Numbered from the stretch's first letter, positions 1-8,667 are shown. The stretch: DNA of 64,000 bases from a bacterium (GCA_023150945.1 JAKLJX010000007.1:124001-188000); one strand, 5' to 3'. Numbers and translations are program-made. The notes: generated by a model not told the origin, from the sequence alone.

Positions 1-1232
1 TGACCAACGCCTACGACATTCTGCTCGAGCGCGGCTTTGTGGAACAAGTTTCCGAGGAAGAACGGCTGCGCCAGCTTCTCAGCGAAACCACCATCACTTG
101 CTACGTCGGCTATGACCCGACTGCGGCCAGCCTGCACGTCGGCAATCTGCTTTCCATCATGATGCTGGGGCATCTGCAGCGCGCCGGGCACCGGCCCATC
201 GCATTGTTGGGCGGCGGCACTGCCATGATCGGTGATCCCAGCGGCAGGACCGAATTGCGCAAGATGCTCTCGCGCGAACAAATCGTCGACAACGGCCGCC
301 GGATTCAACAGCAATTCAGCCGTGTGCTGGATTTCGGCGCCGGCGGCGCGCTGTTGATTGACAATGCCGACTGGCTGCTGGAGTTGAACTACGTCGAGTT
401 TCTGCGCGAGATCGGCCGGCACTTCAGCGTCAATCGCATGCTCGCTGCCGAAGCCTACAAGATCCGTCTCGAGACCGGGCTGTCGTTCCTCGAATTCAAT
501 TATCAACTGCTGCAGGCGTATGATTTTCTGATGCTGTATCGCCGCCACGGCTGCCGCCTGCAAATGGGCGGTAACGATCAGTGGGGCAACATTCTCGCGG
601 GCGTGGAGTTGATCCGCCGCGTCGAGGGGCAGGAAGCCTTCGCGCTCACTGCGCCGCTGCTGACCACTGCCGGCGGCCAAAAAATGGGCAAAACCGCCGC
701 CGGCGCAGTCTGGCTCGATCCGGAATTGATGCCGCCTTTTGATTTCTATCAATACTGGATCAACGTCGATGACCGCGACGTGGTGCGGCTGCTGCAGTTG
801 TACACCTTCCTGCCGCTCAGCGCGATCAGCCGTTTCCGCCAAGTGCAAGGCGCGGAGTTGCGCGAGGCCAAATCCCTACTGGCCTTCGAAGTGACCAAAC
901 TCATCCACGGCGAAGCGGCGGCGCGCAACGCCCGCGAGGCGGCGTTGGCGCTGTTTGCCGAGAGCGGGGATGGCACCGGCGCGCCGCAAGTCGTCATGAA
1001 TTCCGGCTTATTCAAAGAAGGTATCGGCATCGTCGACTTGTTTCACGCCGCCGGCTTGGCGTCTTCGAAGAGCGAGGCGCGCCGCCTCATCCAGCAGGGC
1101 GGTGCGTATGTCAATCGCCGCCGCATCGAATCGATCGCAGAGCGGGTGGGCTTGTCTGATTTTGAAGAGGGGGAGTTGCTGTTGCGCGCGGGCAAGAAGC
1201 GTTATCAGCGCGTGGTGATCGAATCGGACTGA
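1..1232 (+). CDS. tyrS: Tyrosyl-tRNA synthetase (5' end cut by one base)
   Basis: Charges tRNA-Tyr with tyrosine in the cytoplasm. The frame is open from the first base. The window begins with TG followed by codons for T-N-A-Y-D, so the natural ATG almost certainly starts one base outside; that gives about 410 residues, normal for the family. Class I signatures are visible: the HIGH-type HVGN at residues 46-49 and the KMSKS-type KMGKT at about 228-232. The tyrosine-pocket segment GGNDQWGN lies between them. The C-terminal ~70 residues form an S4-type RNA-binding domain (SKSEARRLIQQGGAYVN). Nothing upstream is visible, so operon membership is unknown. A strong hairpin with a T-run lies 327 bases downstream. 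Confidence 0.97.
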   Translation, partial: TNAYDILLERGFVEQVSEEERLRQLLSETTITCYVGYDPTAASLHVGNLLSIMMLGHLQRAGHRPIALLGGGTAMIGDPSGRTELRKMLSREQIVDNGRRIQQQFSRVLDFGAGGALLIDNADWLLELNYVEFLREIGRHFSVNRMLAAEAYKIRLETGLSFLEFNYQLLQAYDFLMLYRRHGCRLQMGGNDQWGNILAGVELIRRVEGQEAFALTAPLLTTAGGQKMGKTAAGAVWLDPELMPPFDFYQYWINVDDRDVVRLLQLYTFLPLSAISRFRQVQGAELREAKSLLAFEVTKLIHGEAAARNAREAALALFAESGDGTGAPQVVMNSGLFKEGIGIVDLFHAAGLASSKSEARRLIQQGGAYVNRRRIESIAERVGLSDFEEGELLLRAGKKRYQRVVIESD

Positions 1233-1559
1233 GGCGCGCGAGGTGGGCCGGCAAGCGATGTCCGCCGGCGCTGCCTTGCGGGAGGAAGCCTGCGGAGAAT
1301 CAGGCCCCGGGGCAGGAATTTTCAAGATGTTGCAGCATAAGATTTTGAACAGCCGAGCGACTGTGCGAACTCGCCGACTTTTGAGAAAGTGTTTTTGCAC
1401 CGGCCTGGCCGTTGCATCAAAATCCTCAGAGTCTCACGGCACTCCCAGCCTTCGCCACTTCGGCTCAGCCGGGGTTGAAGCCATCGCGGACTGACAGCAA
1501 CCGACTCCTACAAACCCGAGCAAGCGCGCGTCCGCATTACCTCTGCCAGTTTGATTTCG
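1233..1559. other. Long spacer after tyrS, no gene recognised
   Basis: No convincing protein or known RNA gene was seen in these 327 bases. If the terminator at 1560-1591 is the tyrS terminator, this stretch is transcribed as an unusually long 3' UTR. Several short inverted repeats are present but match no RNA family I recognise. Confidence 0.4.
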
Positions 1560-1591
1560 AGCGGCGGGCCCAAGGCACCGCCGCTTTTTTT
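1560..1591 (+). terminator. Rho-independent terminator downstream of tyrS
   Basis: AGCGGCGG pairs perfectly with CCGCCGCT across a 10-base loop and is followed directly by seven T residues. Its orientation fits termination of plus-strand transcription from tyrS. The convergent PAP2 gene ends 61 bases further on. Confidence 0.8.
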
Positions 1592-1651
1592 GCTGCCGCT
1601 CGTTGGCGGGCTTGCCGTGCGCAGCAAACTGGCGCCGCAGGGAATCACCTT

Positions 1652-2623
1652 TCACCATTGCGACCGTGCGGCTGGCTCCAGCACCCGCCGGCCGGCGGTT
1701 GTGAACGAAAGCCGCTCGGCCTGCTCACGTTTTTCTCGCCGCGTCATCAGCGCTTCGACCGCCACCGCCACCAAAATGCCGCCGACTGAGTCGATGATGT
1801 AGTGATACTGAATCACAAACGTGGAGGCGGACAGCAGCAGCACCAGCGGCAGCACCGTCCAGAACAATCTGCGAAAGCTTTGGCGCAAGGTGAACAGCGC
1901 CGCCCAGGCAGCGGCAACATGCGAACTCGGAAAAGCGGCGCCCACCACCGAGCCTTTCGCCTGAATGAACAATATCGAGCTGTAGAACCAGCCACCGGCA
2001 AACAACAAGTCGTGATCGAGATTGAGCACGTGATGCGGGCCGCGCGCGGGCAGCAGCAGAAAGCAGGCATAGCAGGTGTACATCACCAGGCACAGCCGCG
2101 CCATCACACCGTCAAAAGCCGGCTTAGTGGGAGCAACGTCGCGGCTCAGTCGCAACGGCAGATAATGCACGGCCGCCACCAGCGGGATCAGCAGATAGTA
2201 GCTCCAATACGCGAAGGAGAAGATTTCCGTCGTCAGCGGGGTAAGGTGCCGCGCAAAGAACTCCCAGGGATGCTGCTGCAAAAACCAAACGTCGCTGCGC
2301 AGCAGAAACGGCTCGAGCCAAAACGGCAGGAAGAGCGTGACCAGACGGCCGATGGTGCTGAAGAAGAAGGTGAACAGCAGCACCGGGTACCAATCGCGCA
2401 GCCAACGCAGCGCAACGGGCAGTCGTTGCTGGTATCGAATCAGCGCGAGGAGGCCGGCAATAAGCAGGGGATGAGCCACGGCAATGACCGGCCACAAGTG
2501 CACGTGCTTGCCGGAAAGCAGAATCAACACCGGCACGAGAACGAGATAACCGAGCGTCAGTTTGTCGAACAGCAACAGGCGGTGCCGCCAGAAATCGTGA
2601 AAGTGAGGGATGTGATTCTGCAT
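1652..2623 (-). CDS. PAP2-superfamily integral membrane phosphatase
   Basis: The 323-residue protein is a polytopic inner-membrane protein with hydrophobic segments at about 22-37, 45-62, 80-100, 134-154, 176-192 and 255-290. The PAP2/lipid-phosphate-phosphatase motifs are visible: PSSH at 232-235, and the third motif with H274 and D278 in QYHYIID. A weak first motif (LPARGPHH) precedes them. Such proteins dephosphorylate lipid phosphates or transfer phospho-headgroups; the arrangement resembles inositol-phosphoceramide-synthase-like PAP2 members, but the substrate cannot be read from sequence. It lies 39 bases after the YlxR gene and is probably cotranscribed with it. It converges on tyrS. 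Confidence 0.85.
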   Translation of the reverse strand: MQNHIPHFHDFWRHRLLLFDKLTLGYLVLVPVLILLSGKHVHLWPVIAVAHPLLIAGLLALIRYQQRLPVALRWLRDWYPVLLFTFFFSTIGRLVTLFLPFWLEPFLLRSDVWFLQQHPWEFFARHLTPLTTEIFSFAYWSYYLLIPLVAAVHYLPLRLSRDVAPTKPAFDGVMARLCLVMYTCYACFLLLPARGPHHVLNLDHDLLFAGGWFYSSILFIQAKGSVVGAAFPSSHVAAAWAALFTLRQSFRRLFWTVLPLVLLLSASTFVIQYHYIIDSVGGILVAVAVEALMTRREKREQAERLSFTTAGRRVLEPAARSQW

Positions 2624-2662
2624 GAAAGCAACCGTGACTCGAGATGAATTCCCAGGTTCGGT

Positions 2663-2962
2663 TCAATCCGCGGCGGTTGCCGCTTGCCGCACGAAATCAA
2701 TAATCTGCAGATAAACAGCAGCGGGCACTTCCCGGCGAAAACCGTGATGCAACCCTTTCCGGCGCAGCAACAACTCGGCACAGGCATCCGTCGGGCACAG
2801 ATAGGCGCCGCGGCCGGGCAAGTTTTGGCGGGCGTCAATGACAAAGGTGCCGGACTGATGGCTGATGCGCAACAGCTCGGTTTTTGCCCGCTTGCGGCCG
2901 CAGGCCAGGCACGTCCGCTCCGGCGTTGCCCGTCGTGAGCGGAGATCAGCCAACCCGGCCAC
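2663..2962 (-). CDS. ylxR: YlxR family (DUF448) nucleic-acid-binding protein
   Basis: Small basic cytoplasmic protein with the YlxR hallmarks ERTCLACGRK near the N-terminus and GRGAYLC in the middle. Family members bind RNA or DNA and usually sit between nusA and infB. Here the gene is separate, followed by the PAP2 gene. The open frame extends upstream to 3049, but that extension begins exactly on a TTGACA box and has no ATG. A GTG at 2962 (or TTG at 2953) gives the usual length of about 96-99 residues and is preferred. The start is therefore uncertain; the family call is firm. Confidence 0.8.
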   Translation of the reverse strand: MAGLADLRSRRATPERTCLACGRKRAKTELLRISHQSGTFVIDARQNLPGRGAYLCPTDACAELLLRRKGLHHGFRREVPAAVYLQIIDFVRQAATAAD

Positions 2963-3014
2963 CCGCGAGCCGCCGCTGCGCGGCGAGAGTTTGAGGTGAA
3001 AAAAACATGGGCTG

Positions 3015-3049
3015 ACAATAGCACGATTTCCGCAAAAAATCAATGTCAA
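3015..3049 (-). promoter_or_regulatory. Possible promoter for ylxR-PAP2
   Basis: On the minus strand an extended -10 (TGC then TATTGT, 3023-3015) lies downstream of a perfect TTGACA at 3049-3044. The 23-base spacing is too long for a classical sigma70 promoter, so the extended -10 may act alone. Position just upstream of ylxR supports the reading, but it is weak. Confidence 0.3.
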
Positions 3050-3079
3050 ACTCGAAACCGGCTGCGGCCAATGTTATGC

Positions 3080-3108
3080 TTGACTTTTAGGGGATGGTTT
3101 CATAATAT
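3080..3108 (+). promoter_or_regulatory. Sigma70-type promoter upstream of rhomboid gene
   Basis: TTGACT at 3080-3085, a 17-base spacer and TAATAT at 3103-3108 form a near-consensus housekeeping promoter. It faces the rhomboid gene starting at 3320 and implies a leader of about 200 bases. It is back to back with the putative ylxR promoter. Confidence 0.65.
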
Positions 3109-3319
3109 CGCGCGTCAATTTTCGCCATGTCCGATTGATTTTTCACGCGTTTGCCGCCAGCGTGCCATCATCCCAATCTCATCGTCAAGATTACCCTGCT
3201 CGTGAGTCATGGCTGAAATCCGGCAGTTTCGCCGCCCGCCGGCTACGCGATTCCCGGCCGCTGCCTGTAGAACTAAAGACCTGGTCGTGAGCTAACCCCT
3301 TTCTTGTCTCGAAAAAAAC

Positions 3320-4279
3320 ATGAGCATCTACGGGCAATCCCATCGTTTTGGCATCGGTTCCGCTTGGACACCGGCGGTCAAGACGTTGATTCTTGCCAAT
3401 ATCGTCTGCTTCGTGCTGCAGAATCTCGTGGATCTGGTCTTCAAGGTCGATTACCTGCAGGCCTGGTTCGCGCTCTCGCCGCTTTCCAGCCTGGCGCAGC
3501 CGGCTCAGCTCGCCTTCCGCGAGGACTTCGCAGTGTGGCAGCTCTTCACCTACATGTTCCTGCACGGCGACATCTGGCACATTCTCTTCAACATGCTGGT
3601 GTTGTGGATGTTCGGCTGCGAGCTGGAGCGCTTCTGGGGAACGAAGGAATTTTTCCGCTACTATGTCATCTGCGGCGTGGGCGCCGGCTTGGTGCACCTG
3701 TTGCTCAATTTCAACTCGGCGATTCCCGTGCTGGGGGCTTCGGGCGCGATCTTCGGCGTGCTGGCTGCATTTGGCCTGACCTTCCCGGACATGATCATCA
3801 CCTTCCTGCTGTTCTTCATCCTGCCGGTGCAGCTCCGGGCGAAGTATTTGGTCATGATCGTAGCGGCCATTGCGCTCTACCTGGGCGTGCGTGGCCCGGC
3901 GGACGGTGTGGCCCACTTTGCGCACTTGGGTGGGATGCTGGTAGGTTTTCTTTACCTCAAAGTCAATTGGCCGTGGAAAAGCTCCGGCCGGCGAAACTTC
4001 GACTACCAATCCTACTCGCCGCCCGGCGGCCATTCGCCCGGGTTTTTCGCCAAGATCTCGGATTGGTTCAAGCGCCGCGCCGAAGCCCGGCGACGGATGG
4101 AAATCGTGCGGCGCCGCCAGGATGAGATGCACCTGCGCGAAAGGGTCGACGCCATTTTGGACAAGATTAATGAAGTCGGATTCGACAACCTTACTCCCGA
4201 AGAAAAACAAATTCTCAAACGGGCCAGCCAATCGCTCAACCAGGAAAATATCCGCTCGCAAGATTTCGGCCCCAATTGA
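3320..4279 (+). CDS. Rhomboid-family intramembrane serine protease
   Basis: A 319-residue inner-membrane protease that would cleave transmembrane substrates. The catalytic dyad is visible: Ser141 in GASG and His202 in FAHLGG; the conserved HxxxN (H87, N91) of the second transmembrane helix is also present. Six hydrophobic segments span about 20-210. A basic, charged cytoplasmic tail (about 225-319) with a predicted helix follows, ending in a region like the DUF6576 tail found in related rhomboids. The next gene, a cell-wall amidase, begins about 20 bases later, suggesting cotranscription. Substrates are unknown. Confidence 0.92.
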   Translation: MSIYGQSHRFGIGSAWTPAVKTLILANIVCFVLQNLVDLVFKVDYLQAWFALSPLSSLAQPAQLAFREDFAVWQLFTYMFLHGDIWHILFNMLVLWMFGCELERFWGTKEFFRYYVICGVGAGLVHLLLNFNSAIPVLGASGAIFGVLAAFGLTFPDMIITFLLFFILPVQLRAKYLVMIVAAIALYLGVRGPADGVAHFAHLGGMLVGFLYLKVNWPWKSSGRRNFDYQSYSPPGGHSPGFFAKISDWFKRRAEARRRMEIVRRRQDEMHLRERVDAILDKINEVGFDNLTPEEKQILKRASQSLNQENIRSQDFGPN

Positions 4280-4298
4280 CTCCGGCCCCACCCGTCTC

Positions 4299-5786
4299 TT
4301 GACTGCGCGGGGAAAGCGCGCGCCCGCCGGCGCCCTGCTTTTGCTCCTGCTGCTGCATTTTCTCCTTCCGCCCACGGCTTGGCCGCAGCCTGGCGCCCCG
4401 CCTTTGGGTATCATCAAACTGCCTGAAACCGGTGAGATCGAATTCGTCGCGCTCGGCGAATTGGCCGACTATTTGGAATTGCGCACTTTCTACAGCGAGA
4501 AGGCGCGCAAAGTCATCGTCTACGTCGGCGAAGCAGAGGTCAAAGTCACCGCCCTCAATCCCTTCGTGCAGGTGGGCGGCCGTACCGTGCAACTGCCGGT
4601 GGAGACCGGCTATGCCGAGAACGATATTCTCGTGCCGCTGCGCCACTTCGCCAATGTCATTCGGCCGCTATATCCCCGTGCCTGGCCCGCCAGCTTGGGC
4701 GGCAGTGAGGCGACCGGCGAAACCGCCAGCGCCAATCTCACCGAAATTGCCGTGGAGGAAAAAGCCAACGGCACCCTGATCCGCATCGAAGCCACGCAGC
4801 CGTTTGCGCGCAAACACTTGAGCACACGCGTCAGCACCGGCTGGCTGTATGTCGATATTGTCGGCGGCCGTGTCGCGCCCGGCGCCGTCCGAGCGCTGGC
4901 CGCCACCGGCCTCATCCAGAGTGTCGCACCGGTGCAGACGGGCGAGGTGGCGCAGCTCTCCTTTCAACTGTCGCAGGAAATCGATCCGCAGCGCATCAGC
5001 ATCAGCGGGCAGGGGAATCAGATTCTGATCTCACTGCCCACGCAGGAGATCGTTCCCTCCACGGTGTTGCGCAATCTCGAAACCGTACGGCAGAAATGGC
5101 GGATCGATACCATCGTGCTCGATCCCGGCCATGGCGGCCGCGACCCCGGCGCCATTGCCAGCGACGGCACGCGCGAGAAGGACATCACGCTGCAGGTGGC
5201 CAAACGCCTCAAACGCATGCTCGAGGAGAAGCTCGGCCTGCACGTGGTGATGACGCGCGATTCGGATGTGTACGTCAGCCTGGATCAACGCACCTCCCTG
5301 GCCAACTCGGTGGAGGGCAAACTGTTCGTGAGCCTGCATTGCAACGCCAACCGCAGCCGCCGCGTGAACGGCACCACCACCTATTTTCTCGGCCCCGCCA
5401 AAACCGACGAAGCGCTGGAGGTGGCCCTGCTGGAAAACTCCGTGGTGAAATACGACGCCGACGCGCCGGTCGATACGCAAAGCGAGGAGGATTTCATTTT
5501 GACGGCGATGGCGCAAAACGCCTTCAATCATGAGAGCGAAGACTTTGCCGCCCTCATTCAGGAGGAAATGGGCCTGGCCGTCGGCCTGCCCGATCGCGGG
5601 GTCCATCAAGCCGGGTTTCGCGTGCTGGTGGGCGCCTCGATGCCCAACGTGCTGGTGGAGATGGCTTTCATTTCCAATCCCAAAGAAGTGCGACTGTTGC
5701 GCGATGCCGGCGTGCAGGACCGCATGGCGCGCGCGATCATGAACAGCATCAAACGCTTCAAAGAGAAATACGAAGCCGGATCTTGA
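4299..5786 (+). CDS. Secreted N-acetylmuramoyl-L-alanine amidase (Amidase_3, AmiC-like)
   Basis: Cleaves the amide bond between N-acetylmuramic acid and the stem peptide in the periplasm. The product starts with a leucine-rich signal peptide. It continues with a copper-amine-oxidase-like N-terminal stretch and an AMIN-type beta domain (about 145-250), and ends in a zinc amidase domain from about 268. Zinc ligands H278 (DPGHGG), E293 (REKD) and H347 (SLHCNA) and catalytic E454 (VEMAFIS) are all present. No ATG lies at the head of the signal peptide: the in-frame TTG at 4299 is chosen because it gives a compact leader of about 30 residues. The frame stays open further upstream into the rhomboid gene. 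Confidence 0.9.
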   Translation: MTARGKRAPAGALLLLLLLHFLLPPTAWPQPGAPPLGIIKLPETGEIEFVALGELADYLELRTFYSEKARKVIVYVGEAEVKVTALNPFVQVGGRTVQLPVETGYAENDILVPLRHFANVIRPLYPRAWPASLGGSEATGETASANLTEIAVEEKANGTLIRIEATQPFARKHLSTRVSTGWLYVDIVGGRVAPGAVRALAATGLIQSVAPVQTGEVAQLSFQLSQEIDPQRISISGQGNQILISLPTQEIVPSTVLRNLETVRQKWRIDTIVLDPGHGGRDPGAIASDGTREKDITLQVAKRLKRMLEEKLGLHVVMTRDSDVYVSLDQRTSLANSVEGKLFVSLHCNANRSRRVNGTTTYFLGPAKTDEALEVALLENSVVKYDADAPVDTQSEEDFILTAMAQNAFNHESEDFAALIQEEMGLAVGLPDRGVHQAGFRVLVGASMPNVLVEMAFISNPKEVRLLRDAGVQDRMARAIMNSIKRFKEKYEAGS

Positions 5787-5850
5787 GCCGCCTGCCACTG
5801 CCAGAATTCCCTTGCAACAATTCCCAATTCTCTTATATTTTCCCCCGAAA

Positions 5851-5880
5851 AAAACAGCCGCAACTTGGTTTGCGGCTTTG
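5851..5880 (+). terminator. Terminator after the amidase gene
   Basis: AGCCGCAA (5856-5863) pairs with TTGCGGCT (5870-5877) across a six-base loop and is preceded by an A-rich stretch, with a short T tract after it. It sits 70 bases after the amidase stop and may work in both directions. Confidence 0.65.
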
Positions 5881-6194
5881 TTCATTTGAGACGATTGTGC
5901 AGAGCTGCCGCGCGCGTTGCTGGGCAAGAACACTCCAGGCGTGACGGAAAAACCCATCCTGCCAGGACGGTTTGCCTGCCCCGGGTTTCTGCTGCATGGG
6001 AAGTACTCGAGAGTAGAATCGCGATGCTGAACTGAGTTCGATGACAGATCCTGCCATTGACCTTACCGGCCGGCAGCGCCTGGCTGTACACCGGTACCTG
6101 CCCTGAATCTTGGATTGAACTTTGAACAAAAGCCGGCTGCGAATGACGCTCGTTGGCGCAGCCATAGACGTGCAGCATTCGGCCCCTTTGCCGC
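5881..6194. other. Intergenic region before gdhA small ORF
   Basis: No gene recognised. It contains fragments resembling sequence elsewhere in this window: AAGTACTCG at about 6001-6009 also occurs twice near 48050-48090, and a TGCCAGGA phrase recurs near 33810. These may be remnants of dispersed intergenic repeats. Confidence 0.35.
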
Positions 6195-6350
6195 ATGGAA
6201 ATTTCAGAAGAGTTGTTGCGGCGAATCGTCCGGGAGGCGGTTCAAGAATTGGGTGCACAAGCCGACCCGGAGTTGATTCGCAAGGTCGTTCTCGAAGTGA
6301 TTCGCCGGTTGCAGCAGGAACAACCCTCCCCGCCATCAGACCAACCTTGA
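6195..6350 (+). CDS. Small 51-residue amphipathic helical protein, putative
   Basis: An ATG-started 51-codon frame ends in TGA 59 bases before gdhA, in a different frame. It reads as two amphipathic helices (EELLRRIVREAVQELG, then DPELIRKVVLEVIRRLQQEQ) and a proline-rich tail. This regular i, i+3/i+4 pattern is unlikely in random sequence. No clear Shine-Dalgarno precedes it. The helices resemble in style the short encapsulation peptides of bacterial microcompartment cargo, but similarity by eye is not proof. It could be a partner of glutamate dehydrogenase, a leader peptide, or chance. Confidence 0.4.
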   Translation: MEISEELLRRIVREAVQELGAQADPELIRKVVLEVIRRLQQEQPSPPSDQP

Positions 6351-6409
6351 GCTTGGCTCGCCGGGATGGCGCCGGCCGCCCACACACCAAACTTTATGAG
6401 GAGATTTGC

Positions 6410-7708
6410 ATGGAAAGCGCGACCCCCTACAAGTACGTTGAAGCTGCTCCCATCAAACCCAGCGATGATGATCCCTTCGAATCCATGATGGCGCGCTTCA
6501 AAGTCGCCGCCGAAATCCTGGAACTGGATGCGGGCGTGTACGAATATCTGCGCACGCCCATCCGGCAGATCATTGTGTCGGTGCCCATCCAAATGGATGA
6601 TGGCAAAATCGAAGTGTTCGAAGGCTACCGCGTCATCCACAACGAAGTGCGCGGGCCTTCCAAGGGCGGGCTGCGCTACTCGCCGGATTTGAATCTCTCC
6701 GAAGTGAAGGCGCTGGCCGCGTGGATGACGTGGAAATGCGCGGTGGTCAATATTCCCTTTGGCGGTGCCAAAGGCGGCGTGAAGTGTGATCCCAAGAAGC
6801 TGACCAAAGTCGAATTGGAGAAGATCACCCGGCGCTATACCGCCAACTTGCTGGAGATCTTCGGCCCCGAGCGCGACGTGCCCGCGCCTGACGTTAATAC
6901 CAACGAGCAGGTGATGGGCTGGATCATGGACACCTATTCCATGCACGTGCGCCACACCGTCACTGCGGTGGTGACCGGCAAACCCATTCATCTCGGCGGC
7001 TCCCAGGGCCGCGTCGAAGCCACCGGCAAAGGCGTGGTCATCACCACCAGCGCGATGATGGAAAAACTCGGTATCGAACTGAAAGACGCCCGCATTGCGA
7101 TTCAGGGCTTCGGCAATGTCGGGTCGGTGGCGGCGCAGGAATTTGCCGCGCTCGGCTGCAAAGTCATCGCCATCAGCGATGTCACCGGCGGTTACTACAA
7201 CGCCAAGGGGATCGACATCGCGGCGGCGATCAAACACCGCGATGCGCACAAGGGCCTGCTCGAAGGCTTCCGGGGCGGCGATCCGATCTCCAACACCGAG
7301 CTGCTTGAACTCGAATGCGAAGTTCTTGCGCCCTGCGCGCTGGAGGATCAGATCAACAGCCGCAATGCCGATCGCATCAAAGCCAAGATCATTGCCGAAG
7401 GCGCCAACGGCCCGACCGCGGCCAAGGCCGATGCCATCCTGTCCAATCGCGGCATCGTGGTGATTCCGGACATTCTCTGCAATGCCGGCGGCGTGACGGT
7501 GAGTTACTTCGAGTGGGTGCAGGATCGCATGGGATATTTCTGGTCCAAGGAAGACGTGTTCTCCCGGCTGACCCGCATGCTCAACGAAGCCCTGGACGAC
7601 GTCAACAACACCGCGGAGAAGTACAAAGTCAACATGCGCATCGGCGCCTATGTGCTTGCCATCGACCGGGTGGCGAAAACCCTGGCGCTGCGCGGCATCT
7701 ACGGCTGA
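6410..7708 (+). CDS. gdhA: Glutamate dehydrogenase (Glu/Leu/Phe/Val family)
   Basis: Interconverts glutamate and 2-oxoglutarate plus ammonia with NAD(P)H. The 432-residue product has typical length for the hexameric enzyme. Visible signatures are the substrate lysine in GPSKGGLRY, the catalytic region PFGGAKGG, the RDVPAPDVNT segment with the catalytic aspartate, and the GFGNVGS dinucleotide-binding loop. The start ATG at 6410 follows an AGGAG site (ATGAGGAGATTTGC), although the frame is open further upstream. A 10-bp-stem terminator follows closely, so it is probably transcribed alone or with the preceding small ORF. Confidence 0.95.
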   Translation: MESATPYKYVEAAPIKPSDDDPFESMMARFKVAAEILELDAGVYEYLRTPIRQIIVSVPIQMDDGKIEVFEGYRVIHNEVRGPSKGGLRYSPDLNLSEVKALAAWMTWKCAVVNIPFGGAKGGVKCDPKKLTKVELEKITRRYTANLLEIFGPERDVPAPDVNTNEQVMGWIMDTYSMHVRHTVTAVVTGKPIHLGGSQGRVEATGKGVVITTSAMMEKLGIELKDARIAIQGFGNVGSVAAQEFAALGCKVIAISDVTGGYYNAKGIDIAAAIKHRDAHKGLLEGFRGGDPISNTELLELECEVLAPCALEDQINSRNADRIKAKIIAEGANGPTAAKADAILSNRGIVVIPDILCNAGGVTVSYFEWVQDRMGYFWSKEDVFSRLTRMLNEALDDVNNTAEKYKVNMRIGAYVLAIDRVAKTLALRGIYG

Positions 7709-7739
7709 GCCGAACGCCAACAAAGCTGCAGAAAAGACA

Positions 7740-7772
7740 AAAGCCCGAGTGGGAACCTCCCGCTCGGGCTTT
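7740..7772. terminator. Bidirectional terminator between gdhA and second rhomboid
   Basis: AAAGCCCGAG (7740-7749) pairs perfectly with CTCGGGCTTT (7763-7772). The A/T flanks give a U tract on both strands, fitting shared termination of the convergent gdhA and rhomboid genes. Confidence 0.85.
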
Positions 7773-7815
7773 GCATTTCCGTCAACTGGTGCAGCAGCTG
7801 CGGCCGCGGCGCGGC

Positions 7816-8667
7816 TCAAGCCAACGTCGTGAGGGCCCGCCAAAGCGCCAGCACAAAGGCCAGCACCGTCACCGCGATGGCCGCCACACCCCAAAGCTGC
7901 ATGCGATAGTTTTCCTTGCTCTTCTCCGAGTAGCCCAACAACATAGCGGCGAGATAGCCGCCGGCAAAGCCGCCGGCATGCGCCCAGTTGTTGACAATGC
8001 CGCTCATCATGAAACCATAGACGAACATGATGACGGCGAATTGCAGCGCCTGACTGTAGACCGACTCGCCGAACCGTCCGCCGCGGCTTTTGCCATAGTA
8101 AACCAGCGCGCCCAGCAACCCGAACAAAGAACCGGAGGCTCCGATGGTGAATGCGACGCCGGCAAAAAAGGAAATGAGAAATCCGAGCACGCCCGCAAAG
8201 GTGAAGATCACGATGAGCCGGCTGGTACCGAACAACTCTTCCACTGCGGGCGCGAGTTGGTGCAGGCCCATGAGATTGAACAGAATGTGCGGCAGGGAGC
8301 CGTGCAGATAGATTGCCGTGATCAGCGTCCACCAACGGCCGTCCTGCATGGCATAGCTGCCGGTCATGCCGAGCTGGTCGAGCACCACACCGTCCGGCGA
8401 GAGAAAACCGAGCAACATCTGCAAAATGCCGCCGCGGCTGCGAAAGATGGCGCTGGGATTGAGCAGCAATGCCACGGCGTATAACGCCAGACACACCGCC
8501 ATCACCGCCTGCGTGAAGCCGAATCGCTCGAGCCAATGCTTCAATTTCGGTCCCACCCCCCAGAGGCCGGGATTCCGGTAGCCGCAATGGATGCAGGTTT
8601 CAGCATTCCGGCTGATCAGCTTGCCGCAATTCGGGCAGACGATCGCGCCCACACTCTGATTCGTCAT
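7816..8667 (-). CDS. Rhomboid protease with N-terminal zinc ribbon
   Basis: A 283-residue membrane protease. Residues 11-28 form a C-x2-C ... C-x2-C ribbon (CPNC, CIHC). The rhomboid core follows, with catalytic Ser179 in GASG and His230 in WAHAGGF, plus the HILFN motif of helix 2. The ATG at 8667 is preferred over an upstream in-frame ATG at 8718 because the zinc ribbon then starts near the N-terminus and a GAAAGAAG purine tract precedes it. It is the second rhomboid in 5 kb, with a different architecture from the one at 3320. It is divergent from the glycosidase gene. Confidence 0.9.
   Translation of the reverse strand: MTNQSVGAIVCPNCGKLISRNAETCIHCGYRNPGLWGVGPKLKHWLERFGFTQAVMAVCLALYAVALLLNPSAIFRSRGGILQMLLGFLSPDGVVLDQLGMTGSYAMQDGRWWTLITAIYLHGSLPHILFNLMGLHQLAPAVEELFGTSRLIVIFTFAGVLGFLISFFAGVAFTIGASGSLFGLLGALVYYGKSRGGRFGESVYSQALQFAVIMFVYGFMMSGIVNNWAHAGGFAGGYLAAMLLGYSEKSKENYRMQLWGVAAIAVTVLAFVLALWRALTTLA

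Noticed and set aside
4122-4298. Upstream extension of the amidase frame
   Set aside because: It overlaps the 3' end of the rhomboid gene and would place about 60 residues before the signal peptide.
6242-8587. A 781-codon open frame on the minus strand across gdhA and the zinc-ribbon rhomboid
   Set aside because: It lies opposite gdhA, whose motifs are unmistakable, and partly runs in the wrong frame of the rhomboid. Long antisense frames are expected at this GC content.
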